NCBI GenBank assembly: GCA_022113835.1
Contig: JAILWY010000009.1
Coordinates: 18,018,001-18,082,000, forward strand
Length of the DNA stretch: 64,000 nucleotides
Reading direction: 5' to 3'
From: Atopsyche davidsoni
Taxonomy: Eukaryota > Arthropoda > Insecta > Trichoptera > Hydrobiosidae
Part shown: positions 11,393-24,279 of the stretch, in pieces
How positions within the stretch are numbered: the stretch's first letter is position 1
How the letters are laid out: each line of letters opens with the position of its first letter
Program-made: the position numbers and the translations under genes
The notes under the pieces: generated by a model
Told to the model about the DNA's origin: nothing
Database searches by the model: none
What the model saw: only the letters and a program-made list of their open reading frames with translations

Positions 11393-14300
11393 GTGAGTTA
11401 CCTTAATAGTTCTAAGTCTAAAAAGTACCAACAAGATTGTATTCATTGCTAAAGAATTAACAAAAAATGAAATAGTTTTATTTTACATTTTAATAATAAA
11501 AAAACATTGAAATGTGTTTTACTGAGTACAAAGTGTGTTCAGTCTACAACAACAATATTGACATAACGAGATTATCAAGATTACGCAAAGTGATATTTAA
11601 TTTAAGCGATAATGTATTCGACAGCCTTTAAAAAATCACTTTATTTTTAATGTCTTCTGGTTTTTAAAATGTAGTAAAAAATCGAAAAATTAACATCTTT
11701 CGCGTTATAAATTTAAATATTTCTAGTATCCTTATTAGGTATTTAGTTGTGTATCTTAAAAATTGTTCTGAATGCACAATCGTGCAGTCATTTGATTTAT
11801 TGTAAAACCAAATTACAAAATATCTTTGACCTAGAAAATAGAAAGACTCTTCGCCAACAAAGATCGAGTCGGATGGAGTATTGCTCCAACAGAATGTTAC
11901 TTCCGTTCCTTTGTAGACATCAAAAGTCAAGGAACTGCCCACAATAATTAATCCTAAAAAAATTGACTATAATTACACATGATTTAAATAAATATGATAA
12001 ACGTGCATCGTAGATTTTTCCTATTTTTTTCATTTAATTAATCATTAAATTTCGAAAAATTATTATATTATTAGATTAAATATTTTTTTATTAAATTAAA
12101 GTATTTTTATTTATAATCAAATTATTTTTAAATATTTTTTTGTAAGTAGTTACTTTTATTAATTACTAACACGTAAGAAATGATTTTTTTAATTAAATCG
12201 AGGCATTTTCTAGCATATTCAAAAATATGAAAGCATTTATTGTAAGTGCTCAGCTTTGTGACGTCATTTTTAATGTTTTGAACTTAAGTATTGACAAACT
12301 GTTTATTGCTGTACTTTTATTGTGGATTCATTGTCAGTACACAACTGACACGACGGCTTCGTTAACACAAGAGGCAGAATTCTCGTGACATGTTTGTATC
12401 TCTAGGTATTGTTATAAATATGGCATAATGTCACGGAATGTCTTAAAATACGAGTATATACATTGTTGCGATCCGATGTACTTTGTTCGATAAATAATTT
12501 CTACTTTTTTGTTGGTGTAGGTCCATCGACAGTATATGACCGACCTCGACGGCGTTGTTCTCAGACGAGGCCCAGTTACTGTTGCATAAGTTTTCATAAA
12601 TGTGGTCGTTGAAAATTTTTTCCTCTTTTTTTTACATTATTTTTAATGCATCAAAAATTGAGCTAGTGTTTTATTTTTATTTAAAACCTATTTACAAAAA
12701 GTTTTATTTTATTTGACATGAAATTTAAATGAAGATAGAAAAAATAGTTAAATAGAACCACTATTTAGGTTTTCAGTAAATAAATGAAATTCTGAACTCA
12801 ATGTTTAAAATTGAAAGTTTATTTTATTTTGGCATAATATTTTATAAGTTCCTTCATAAAAAAACTATTAATACGTTTTTTTTTAATGCGAATACTTATC
12901 TACCAATATCATATCATTCATGAGGTTCAACGCACTGTTGCGTGTAATAGTTCGGTCACCAGCTCTCCGAAATGTCCTTCAAATCCTTTTTCGGAATGCT
13001 TAGTACCAAAACTTTGATATGAAAAAAACTTTACATTTTTAAAGCAATGACAAGGCTGTAATAAAATAGGTAATTGATAGGTTTAGCATGACAACTTTAA
13101 GTGATTTCTCTGCGTGTTTTTTACTTGTTGAACTGATTTAAAAATATATATATATTTTATATCAAGCCAGTAACAAATTATTGCGTTTAGATGAATGGAA
13201 ACAAAATAGAGTAAAAATATATATATTTATGTAAACAGATAAAATAAGAATAGAATGATTATCTCATGTCGTCAAAAACAACATGGTTAAATTTGTAATA
13301 CTACATTTTTGATCATTCCAAATGAATACCAAACGGCTAGGAAAATATTTTTAAAAAATTCGTGCGCTTTCGCTTTTTATTGGCTTTTTTAATCATGTAA
13401 TGGCAAGACTTTCAGAAAATATATCACCTAATTGATTCTTTAAAAGTACCAAAAAAAAAATTCCCATCGTTCAAAAATTGGCGCTCACAAACAAACATGA
13501 CCGTTATCGTCTAGCCATTCAGCTATTTGAGGTATAGTATACATCCGCGTAAAATTAAGTTATCTTCCATAGTAATAGTAATACTAATAAGTAAAATTTC
13601 ACACAACTTTTTTAAGGTCGTCCAACTGAATTCGTGTAAGATTTTTTTTATTATAAACTTAGTAAAATATTTCGAAACGTTGTGATTCTTATGTCTTAAC
13701 AGCTAAAAAAATATAAATTAGTTATTTGAATTATTGTGGAAAGAGTTTCAGCTACACTATAATACACTTCCACCTACATCAACAACACCTTATGCAAAGC
13801 TGGAAAACCTTGACTTGACCAGGCGATTGAATAAAATCCGTTATGCTGATTTCATTAGTGAGTGCCTTCTGATACGTATTTATTATTTCAAAATGTCTCC
13901 CTCCAATACATCATGTGATTACACATACTTTTTTGTTTTATTGTTTTCCTTGACTACTTTAAATTAATGTTGAAGGCACATGTATCTCAAAACTGCTTTA
14001 AAAATATGCACAAGATTTAATACAAAAGGTCTTAAGGCTTAGAGATGACGATAGTTGTTTAACGGTGAATTAATTTTCAAGGGCTTCGTCACAATAAATT
14101 ACAAGAAAACTTCTGAAAAACTGATTTAACTTGCTAAAAATATGAAAAAAATAAACACTTGTCATTAAAAGCTTTGGTATAAGCTATTGGATTTAATTGA
14201 ATCACGAAAGCGCTTACATGTAAATGTCGTTACATCCTGGTCATTAAGCTATTCAAATATTTGTTGAATATATATTATGATGAATATATATATATAGTAA

Positions 14301-14512
14301 AAAATAAAAAATACACGCAACATCGGGGTTCAAGATGTTTTTAAAAAAAAATATTTTTATTTTTTTACTAAATTTATCGCACAAATAGCGATATAAACCA
14401 AACTCACAGGGACAGATGATAAAATAATCTAAATTAATAAAGAAATTGGACCAAATGAGATAGCGAGAAGCATATTTTTGCAAATTATGCAAGAATCAAA
14501 TAAATAAAATAA

Positions 14513-14590
14513 AAAATTCAATATTTTTGACAGACAGTACTTGTTGAAATTCCATTTTAATATTATAAATAATGGCAGGAGTGATTTTAA
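14513..14590 (+). repeat. Copy of a dispersed repeat (family 1), head part only
   Basis: Matches the start of the element at 20205-20445: AATTCAATATTTTTGACAG, then AGTACTTG and AATTCCATTTTAATATT, followed by a degraded part. No second inverted half is present. Confidence 0.6.
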
Positions 14591-14809
14591 TACATGTTGT
14601 ATAGTAATAGTATTTTGTTTGAGGTATTAAATAATAATAATAATAAAAAAACAAAATGGAATGTTTTGCATTCAAGTTTAATAAGCATTAGCATAAGGAC
14701 ATGGTTGATAAACCGCGTATTGATTTTTTTCGTGCTCGATCCATTTGTTACATAATGGTGATTTGTGTAGGCAATTTTGCGAGCACAGCACTTCAAGGAG
14801 TTCACGCCG

Positions 14810-15060
14810 GCCGCTCATGGCGACAATGACATTGAGGGGAGTCGTGAGAAACAATCATTGTGTGTCACGCGAATACGTTTCCCGAGAGAGATTGTTTATA
14901 GATCAATATTAATTATCGCCTCGTATTTGTATTGATCCCATGACATTCCAACGCGGTTGGTCGATAAGCCTCAGAGGGCCCTATAAGCACGTTTGTATCG
15001 ATAGATTCACTTCGTTCATGGGTGCTGTGCTTTACAGTTAGAAAGACACAAATATAGTAT
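14810..15060. other. Intronic block of unusually mixed composition, possible regulatory element
   Basis: A roughly 250-bp island of near-balanced composition within AT-rich intron. It contains a CCGGCCGC run, TTGTTTATAGATCAAT (forkhead-like) and TCGATAAGC and TATCGATAG (GATA-like) sites. No splice-bounded reading frame runs through it. It could be a conserved enhancer, but a worn mobile-element fragment is equally possible. Confidence 0.25.
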
Positions 15061-15063
15061 ATA

Positions 15064-15064
<1 letters not shown>

Positions 15065-15104
<40 letters not shown>
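15065..15104. repeat. (TA)n microsatellite
   Basis: About 20 TA units. Confidence 0.95.
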
Positions 15105-15105
<1 letters not shown>

Positions 15106-15747
15106 CATTGTACGTACATACTGATACGATTGCATTACAACACACCTTGGAGGGCAAAGAGATAATGTTCGTGATATAGCGTAATAAAAAATAATAATGT
15201 GTTTTGGTTTATATCTTTCATTGATAATTATTTTTTATTCAGTATTTTTGTATTAAATCTTATATTTTAAGCACCGTGTATATTTATTGTGTGTTCAAGA
15301 GCATAGTTTATTATATGACAACATAGACTTTGTACTTCATGCAGAGTTGATAAGAAACTGAATATGAAAATCTATTTCAGAAACCATGTTGTGTGTACGA
15401 TGTTATTTAATCCGAATCGATATGTTTTTGCAGAAATAATCATCAAATAACACGAAATCCTCAGACGTACTATACGTAGAACCTTTAAGACATTTTTTTT
15501 TATAATCACTTAAATGTCAAAACGACAATTTACATACAAATTTTCCCCAGTTAAATGCAAGTTATCAATAATGGACAATTAAAAAAATATATTTATTTTC
15601 CTAAAATATTATACTCGTAGTCAACCTTTTGTTTCCTAAAGCAAACCTAATGGGAATAAAATTAATATTTGAATGCAAAAAATATGCAAATGAAATAAAT
15701 TAATCATGTCAGTAAAAGATATAAATTTTTTGCAACTTGTCTTTGAA

Positions 15748-15773
15748 ACACACAAACACACACACACACACAC
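15748..15773. repeat. (CA)n microsatellite
   Basis: CACACAAACACACA-type run with one interruption, followed by TA-rich sequence. Confidence 0.9.
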
Positions 15774-16471
15774 ATATATTTTAATATATATTTACATATT
15801 TATGTGTTTTGTAGATATATTAGATTTAAATTAGATCAGCGTAAGTAATGGCAATTGTTTTTTTAGATTTTATGACCTATTATTGATTCCATGAATTAGA
15901 ATTAATTGTCCCAACAAAAACTAGCTCTTTTCAAACATATTCACAAAAAATACATGGGAATAAATTAATTTGTGTTTCAATTCCGACCCTGATTAAAATT
16001 TAAAAAAAACATAGTTTTATGAATAGTTTAATTAAAACTTGAAACACAACATATATTTATACATTAACTTGTTAGTAGACAGTCGCTTTTTCATTTTTTT
16101 TTTCCTTAGTGTGATAGAAGATAAGAATCATACATTATACAAATCTACGAAAACAGTTCCGATATTGGTTCTTGGAACCAGGTACGATTAACTTTGAAAA
16201 TAATAAATTGTTATTGTCTTTTATGATCTGGTCCAAACAAAAACTGTTGCTAATGGCAGTTGTTAAAATAATCCGCAATAAATCTTATACTCGACCATCA
16301 GTCAAAATCATTAAATGTAGTTATTGTATTAAAATTTAAATATCACATGCAATCTAATCTTAAGCAAATATTATTTAAACGATATTTTAAACATAATTGT
16401 GTATAAAAATAAATTATTTTTAAAATTTTGAAATAAATTCAAGCTTAATACATAATATTAAAAACTCGCAT

Positions 16472-16565
16472 TAATTTCAATAACACGAATGCATAGAAGC
16501 AAGAAGCACATTGTTAAAAAGATTTCTGGGCTTCTTGTTTCTATGCAATCGTGTTATTGAAATTA
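16472..16565. repeat. Inverted repeat, 36-bp arms, 22-nt spacer
   Basis: Left arm 16472-16507 and right arm 16530-16565 are complementary with two mismatches. As RNA this would form a long stable hairpin. It lies about 260 bp left of the mariner end but shares no sequence with the mariner terminal repeats. It may be a fold-back element or a hairpin-RNA source. Confidence 0.75.
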
Positions 16566-16822
16566 TTATCGTGTTATTGTTATTGAGTTATTACTCAAAT
16601 ATGTTTTTGTTAATATAGTCGACACTCAATAATTTTTTCAATGTCGTTGTTTAGTCAACTGTTTCCAAGAAATAAAACGTATGTATAATTTGTACATATT
16701 AGAACACTCTGGTTTCATTTATTAGTTTTCATTGTATAATTTATAACTTATGATTTATCTTTGCCATTTTATCCATACGCAATTAATTTATGTGCTATAT
16801 TTCAATTTAATATTAAAATGTA

Positions 16823-18099
16823 TTAGCTGTAGAAATAAGTTTTCAAGGATTTTTTTTCAAGTTTGACGATTTATTGTGAACAAATTGTTACAAGTTCATT
16901 TTTCAAAGTATTGTCCATCGCTTGCCACTACTTTTCCCCATCTTTCTGGCACTTTTCGGATACCATCTCGAAAAAACGATGTGTCTTTTGATGGAATTCA
17001 TGAATCAATCCAATTTTGGACTTCTTCAAAAGTGCGGAAGTACTGACCCTTAAGAGCCTGCGTTATTGGCGAAAACAAATGGTAGTCGTAAGGAGCAATA
17101 TCTGAGCTATATGGCGGGTGGGGTAGGACTTCCCATTTCAGCGTTTCAAGGTATGTTTTGACCGGCTGCGCAACATGTGGCCGAGCGTTGTCAAGTTGTA
17201 AAATTACCTTGTCGTGCCTCTCTTCGTATTGTGGCTGTTTTTTCTGCAGTGCTCGGCTCAAACGCATTAATTGAGTTTGATAAAGTTATCCTGTGATGGT
17301 TTCACTTGGTGGTAGCAGGTCATAGTACACCACGCCCGATTGGTCCTACCAAATACAGAGCATGACTTTGCCACTGTAAATATTCAGCTTTGGCATCGAT
17401 TTTGGCGTATGGCCAGGCGGTCCCCATGATTTTTTGCGCTTGAAGTTATCGTATTGAACCCATTGTTCGTCACCAGTCACAATACGATGCAAAAAACCCT
17501 TTCTTTTTTGCCATTGGAGCAGCTGTTTACAAATAAAAAAATGGTGTTCGACGTCTCTCGTCTTCAATTCATACGCCACCCAATATCCTACCTTTTGGAC
17601 CATTCCGATGGGTTTTAAGCAAACGGATATGGCTTGTTGAGTCACTCCTAATGCTCTTGCGAGTTCTTCTTGCGTTTGGCACGAGTCTTCATCCAATATA
17701 GCCTCCAATTTGGCATCCTCAAACTTTTCTGACCGCCCTTCGCGCTTTTTGTCATTGGTATTAAAATCACCACTTCTAAAACGTTAATACCAAAATTTAC
17801 ACATGGAAATCGATGAAGCATGTTTTCCGTAAGCTTTTTGCAGCATTCGATGGCCTTCAGTTGCACTTTTCTTCAAATGGAAGCAGAAAAGTAAGCTTTC
17901 CCGCAAATTATGTTTTGTTGGCACAAAAGTTGATATATTCGGAGCACACAAAATCTAAGTTGTTTCCACTTTAGCGAACTGACACATAATGAAAAAGAAA
18001 GTCTTTTGATGGGATTTCAAGTTGCAACAATGTCCGTTTCGATTTAATACTAGTAACGTCATCTCTTGAAAATCCTTGAAAACTTATTTGTACAGCTAA
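16823..18099 (-). mobile_element. mariner (Tc1/mariner) transposon, decayed copy
   Basis: A 1277-bp element bounded by TA dinucleotides (16821-16822 and 18100-18101), the target-site duplication expected for this superfamily. The terminal inverted repeats are about 31 bp, begin TTAGCTGTA at both ends and differ at one position (G versus C at the tenth base). The single transposase gene runs on the minus strand across most of the element. Full length, intact ends and no visible indels suggest decay by point mutation. The copy is not autonomous. Confidence 0.93.
16896..17936 (-). pseudogene. mariner transposase (DD34D), inactivated
   Basis: Continuous frame of 347 codons with no frameshift, about the length of Mos1-type transposases. 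An N-terminal helix-turn-helix region (HLKKSATEGHRML) is followed by a second helix-turn-helix (QTQEELARALGVTQQAIS). The catalytic aspartates are retained: D156 in HRIVTGDEQW, D249 in LQLDNARPH, and D284 in IAPYDYHLF, with 34 residues between the last two (DD34D). It would cut and paste the element at TA sites. Breaks: the expected start codon at 17934-17936 reads ATA; in-frame stops lie at 17784-17786 (TAA), 17346-17348 (TAG), 17286-17288 (TAA) and 16998-17000 (TGA). Two of the stops (TAG, TGA) fall where the family has Trp. The terminal stop is TGA at 16896-16898. No functional product is possible. Confidence 0.93.
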
Positions 18100-18524
18100 T
18101 ATTTTTTAATGAATGTAAATCTCAATGGACGCATTAATTTGTTATTTGAATGGAATGATCTTCTTTCATGTGAAACGGATTTGAAGGCACCGTGGATAAT
18201 TCAAGTTAAAAAAATATTATAATAAGTTGTTATTCAAATGATCCAGGAAAACTTTTATTTACATACATGCATTAAAAAATCATTTTTTTAGAACGCACAA
18301 TCGCGCATTTCATAAAAATAAATAATACCGAATTTTCACCAAAAATATATAAGTGGATGAATCACCATGAAGACATTATACTATATCCATTTATATTATT
18401 AGATATATAGTATTAAAACTCAGCCATATTTTGTGTAAGCTTTAAAATATTTGAAAAAAATGGTCATATTTGTGTACATTTTTTTAAGAAAAAATATAAA
18501 TATACTTACGTTTTTCTTGAGCAA

Positions 18525-18572
18525 TCAATATTTTTGACAGAGTACTTGGTGGAATTTTATTTTAATATTTTA
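18525..18572 (+). repeat. Short copy of dispersed repeat family 1
   Basis: TCAATATTTTTGACAG followed by AGTACTTGGTGGAATTT and TTTTAATATTTT matches the start of the element at 20205. Only about 50 bp is recognisable. Confidence 0.6.
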
Positions 18573-20204
18573 ACTAGTAATTTTTTAATATTATTCTTGA
18601 GCTTCATTCAAGCATTCCTTTCGTGGTTTCCGAGTTCTTTAACGTAATAAATTATAATCTGCATACAAATGTATTGCTTTAATTTTAATAACATTAATAT
18701 ACTTAAACTTCACACACCTTTACAAAACCTACTTACTATATATTCCGGAGTTTACATAAAGTACCTACTCTATAAGTTCTATCACGGAATAGAGTAGTCG
18801 ATGAATGCATACCATTAAGTGCATTCACTGACAATTATATTCTATGTAAATATTTTACATTTCATAATATTATTCTATCAATATTTTTGACATTTCAAGA
18901 TCAAAGCGATATATTATTATAATTTCTGCTGTTAATATTAATATAAATCAGATAAGCGATTTTAGTATTTTCCTGGGCGTATTCGGTATAGATTATTTCG
19001 TAGTAAAGGCTTTAAAAAAATATTCGATAAAAATACACAGCTTTCGAAATTTTAATGCCATTGTCTGAATTTGAAATGAAAATCAGTTCACCTTATAATG
19101 AGAATATGATTAAAACAAAAATGTATATTATTGATTCTAAAAATACAAATATTAATTTAATTTAAAATATAATGTTTATATGAAATAACACAATTTTGGG
19201 TTTATCTTTATAGAGAGTTGTGTATGAGTCTTGTTGCTCAAGTCAAAGATTAATATATACATCGTATTTATCTGAATTAATAATTTAGGTGGTTTTTATG
19301 TGAGGTGTATATTATTAAATACATGATACATATTTCAGTATTAAATAGCCTATAATAGTCCTCATGGGCTTGTTTATGTTTGTAATAATTTCAATACCAT
19401 AGAAAAAGTCAAGATCAAAAAAGTTTATAGCACTAATGTCGATACATTCACTCAGCAAGAAATCGCAACAAAGCGTTTTTTGTCGTTTGTTAATGTCTGT
19501 TAAATTATAGAAAAAGTGGTACAAATATTTTATAAAAAAATGTAGGCATGGAACGATCTGTTGTTGATATTTTTAGGTCGGTTATCAGTTGTGTCGTCAC
19601 ATGTGTACAGGGCTTTAAATTCACCTCTCAGGACAGGGATTATACTAGGGATATCTTAATCAACACCCAAGACATAAAATGTTTGTCAGTAGGATTAAAA
19701 AATATAACTTATATAAAAAAAGTCATAAAAAAGATAATTTATTCTTTATACCTAAAATTTATCAGGTGTGATCGTACCTTTAAATGTATCCGTATGAACT
19801 CTATTGAACCGAGAGCACCTGTTAAAATTTCATACTCTGCTTCCATACATTAAATTGATATATAGTCACGACCTGCCAATAATTCATTGTTGACTAATTT
19901 ATTAGGTAACTACTGAAAAACTAAAGGAATAAATTTATTATAAGACAATATTATTAATTTCTGCTGATAAATTACAATTTTGCTCTAAAAATATGAGTAT
20001 TCCAAAAGGTAATTCATTATTTTTTAAGTATGGGTGGTGATTTCATTATAATTGGATCTTTTTTTAATAAAAAAAAATAAGTGCCTAGGACTCGGATTAA
20101 ACAAATGGGTATTGTATCCAATAAATTATCAGACAATCAGTTTTAAGATACTCAAAAGTAGACTAAAAAACAGCGAGTGTAATGAACCTGCTAAATTATA
20201 AACT

Positions 20205-20445
20205 AAGAAATTCAATATTTTTGACAGAGAGTACTTGGTGGAATTCCATTTTAATATTTTGAATAAAAATACTTGAGTGATTTTCCACATTTTTGTTTTT
20301 ATTAGTGACCGGTTTCGCCAACCTTTCACGTTGGCATTATCAAACAGAGTAATGTTTGATAATGCCAACGTGAAAGGTTGGCGAAACCGGTCACTAATAA
20401 AAACAAAAATGTGGAAAATCACTCAAGTATTTTTATTCAAAATAT
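20205..20445 (+). mobile_element. Fold-back insertion with perfect 97-bp palindrome (repeat family 1)
   Basis: A 13-bp direct repeat (TAAATTATAAACT at 20192-20204 and 20446-20458) flanks a 241-bp insertion. Inside it, 20250-20346 and 20353-20449 are perfect reverse complements over 97 bp around a 6-nt spacer (GAGTAA); the last four arm bases overlap the duplication. About 45 bp of extra unique head (TTCAATATTTTTGACAG) is present on the left only. The structure is one sense copy joined to a shorter inverted copy, as in twin-primed or Penelope-like insertions. A 13-bp duplication also favours target-primed insertion over a cut-and-paste MITE. The motif GACCGGTTTCGCCAACC recurs in other copies in this window. 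No protein is encoded; the open frames over it are palindrome artefacts. Confidence 0.8.
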
Positions 20446-23400
20446 TAAATTATAAACTGTTACTTTTAAACAAATAAGTATTTTACTGTTTTTAATATAA
20501 CTACGAGTTTATGTATCTTTTATTTATTTTTTTAAAATAATATTTTAAATTTATTAGAAATTTTTTCTCTTTTATCAATATATAATTTTTATTTGAGGTG
20601 GCAAACTAGGAAAATTGTCAAGTCTAAGTTATCGATGACAAGTAACACCCTGAGGTATGTACATGCTAGTTTTCTATTGCTTAGTGCTTTTTTGTCTATA
20701 TGAACACAAAGCATTTATTTTGACTATAAAGACGATTTTATTTTGAAAAATTTAAACTTGCCGTAAATGTATTGCAGTCTTGATTCGGCTTAAGATAGTC
20801 AATCCGTATCCATAACCCATATAAATATATAATTATAAACTCCAAAGAGGTGATATTGGTCCAATAATTATCTCACTGGTCCTTCTTTGAGACGCATCAA
20901 TATTTTAAGAATCCCTTTGATAAGTAAAATGACTTTCATTTCAATAGTTTCTGACAAAATAATCGTTTTTGTTAATAACAATTCATGTGTTGTAGCTGTG
21001 CAATAAAATTTATTCAACTAAAATAGCCCCGAAAATCAGAGTAGAAATTGCTGAATTCGAAAAAAAATGTTATTTTTAAAAATATAATTGAATTGCTATA
21101 GGTGTTGTTTTATATTTACTTTATTTAGATCTGTTTTCTATTAGATATTTGGGTATAGTGTATTGAATTGTGGACCTTTAAAATTACATGTATGTATAAA
21201 AAATAAATGTACAAGAATTTTAATAAAATCTCATGTTAATGTTACTAATCAAACGTCACTTATTCATTAAAAATATACCTTTTTCCAACCAAAAGAATGC
21301 AGATCGTAATGTCAGTTAATGTAGCTGCAGTACCTGATTGACAGATTGACCATTCAGTTAACTTTCTCTTCACTAACCGAGATCTTTAACTGCTTACGGT
21401 CTGATGCAACACCGGTTCTACGTATACACTTACAAATTCTGTTACCGTTGCCAGTAAAGAAGTTGCCTCATAATTACTCGAACAACTCTCCAAATTGCTT
21501 AAAGTACTAAAGTTAATCTTAATATATTTTATAAAAAGATAAACGCGAGCAATACAAACTAATAGGTAAATCAAGATTTTTAATTGTTTTTAATAAATAA
21601 GCGATAATCAAATATAAATTTAAAGTTATTTTTTCAAGTTATATATATAACATAAATTCAACAACTGGACTACCTAATTTCCAGAAAATCATTACCATAT
21701 AAAGAAGTAAAAGCAAGTGATTAGGTTCCCCGTTGAATTGTATTCAATTACTTTTTATTCAAATTTAAGTTAAATGGTACTAATGGTACATCATTGTATT
21801 GATGAATAATTGGGTTTTAGAACGAAACATCTGACAATCCCTATTTTTTACGGCGAATGTCGCTTCGATATACGAGTAATTCGTATTAAAAACAAGTTTC
21901 CGAAACGGATTATGTTCGCAATCCGAGGCTTGATTGTATATGTTAACTTGTGTGTTGGTGGAGATTTTATGTCCCGTCCTTTGAACAAACTCTTACTCAT
22001 GCCACAAGTGCGACTCTCATTTTCCAATATTGCTCTTCCGGTCCGCTATTGGATGATTGCTTAAATCGAGTACTTGAAACTAATATGGATCATTGCGATG
22101 TGTCAAGGTCCATGGCTCCCCAGATGAATCCTCACATACAAATATGAAAGTCCATATCGTTGTAAGATGACGATCGTTTTTGTTTGTAGGCGCTTTCGCC
22201 TTTCGAGACCTTCTTCAGAGATTAAAAAATGTCTATGTAAGTGCTCTCTAGCAAAAAAAGCCTTTTGGCTACTTAAATTTTAAAATAAATATGGATATTA
22301 CAAACTAAACTAATTTATCTTAGTTCAACGAGTTTTTTTTCAATTTTATTATAACTTGAGGCATAAATTTTCTAATATTTAATTTTCATTTGTAGCTTGT
22401 AAGTGCACAATGAAGTTAGTGCATTAGAATGATAATTAACAATTTTAAAACATAAATGACTGCAATCTATGTAAAGATTCAGGATTTATTATCTTAAAAA
22501 GACAAAAAGGTTTTTTTTGCTTTAAAATTTACTCTGTTACACACTTCTTAACAGTCTCATAAACATGACAATTTTTTACTTTCTCTCTTTATATTTTTAA
22601 CTTACTTTTGACTTAATTAGATTATCTGTCAGAATACATAAATTTTAGGTATGCACACAAGTACATACCCATATAATGTACAGAATAATTGTCACAATGA
22701 CGCATTCAATTTTAAAATACGACAGTTATTTTAAATATAACATATTAAATAAATAACCGCAAGCTGTAAGCAAATAAATCCACAATGAGTCACTTAATAC
22801 AAATCAGACATCAAATTAGATTCATAAATTTTTGAAGTGTTATTCATGTATATTAATAAATAAACTGAATCAATTTTTTGCATAGTTTTAATTTTTCCAT
22901 AAAATAATATCATCCATATTTTTAAGTTTACATTTGATTTATTTTAGAAAATATTTTATGGTTATATATATTTTCTTTTTTTATATATTATTTGAAAAAT
23001 TCTTTCGGGAATTAAATTGCCAAAAAAAGTCAATATGACAAAAAGACAAATAGACTTCTTTACTAAGGATATAATGATATCTATTGTTAGTCAGTTGATT
23101 TTTTATTCTACTGAGAGGATTCTCAAACTGGCACGTGTGACAATTTGGATGGATTATAAAAACACACATTTTTTTACAATAGTAAATTATCTATCACAAA
23201 TCATAAGAGACGATGTTTATTACCTTGGGTCAGTATTGAAACATGTGGATAGTGAAAAAATAACGTAGTAAAATGAATCACTTAAAAAAAATGATTCTTT
23301 CGATGTAAGCATGTAGGCTTTGTCAGCCGTTATCATCAGATTAACTTGGGTCCCATTGTTGGATTTTTTTCTCCATTGAGATCAATTTCTTCTGAGGTTT

Positions 23401-24245
23401 TGACACTTACAAAACAACAACAACATACAACGTAGAACAACACCAAAGAAAGAAGAACATCTGTCGAATCCTTTTATTTTCCATTTTGATGCAATCTATG
23501 TTGTCATCGTAAGCCAAAGCATTGAATTAGTAATTGGTTTCTTGTCAACCGCGGATGTGCTGTTCAAAACAGAGCAACGCGAAATATTTATTTAAATTAA
23601 TAAATATTTGTATCTTTGATGGAATAGTAATACAGGTTTATATATTTTCGCTTCCAAAACCAAATAGAAAATATATTATTCCTGCTCTATTGCTGTTTTA
23701 CATGCTTGCATTAAATTACATTAGTTGATTGAAATTCCAACGTTTTGGCCTCGGTAATACACATATCTTTAGATTATTATTGATTTTATGATCTGGTATC
23801 TTATTATCTTGCATTGTCATTGTTTAAAGTATTACCTACGTTGTTTTTATGAAACGTTTCCTAAAATTGATATCACTAAATTGCTTTAAATACTAAGAAA
23901 AATAAACCTCTTTAAACTTAATTGAGCAATTGTTACCTACAATCGAACGATAAAAATGCATATCTACCGTTTTTACCTAATGTAAATAGAGCAGGTTTTC
24001 CTTAAAAATATTTTAGAGTGATTCACATTTTTAAATCCAATTGCAATATAATGATTATGTAATAGTTGCAATCGAAAAAAAAATACAAAGACTGCGATAA
24101 ACACTTTAGTCATAATATTATTGATTGAATTATGGTTAAACATATTTTAATGATTATATATTTTAAATGAAACCTATTTAATTAATGGAACTGGTGCTTA
24201 TTTTGTAATACTCCATTTTATTATAATAAAATAAAACCAAGTGGT

Positions 24246-24279
24246 TTTGGAGACTACGTTTTTAAACGTAGTCTCCAAA
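24246..24279. repeat. Perfect 16-bp inverted repeat, 2-nt spacer
   Basis: TTTGGAGACTACGTTT at 24246-24261, two bases TT, then its exact reverse complement at 24264-24279. A tight cruciform or hairpin. Confidence 0.85.

Noticed and set aside
17648..17866. 72-codon minus-strand frame over the mariner 5' part
   Set aside because: It is in a different frame from the transposase. The true frame runs straight through with one in-frame TAA at 17784-17786, so there is no frameshift and no separate gene.
20129..20477. Two similar frames on opposite strands near 20.3 kb
   Set aside because: They share the same peptide only because the DNA is a 97-bp palindrome.
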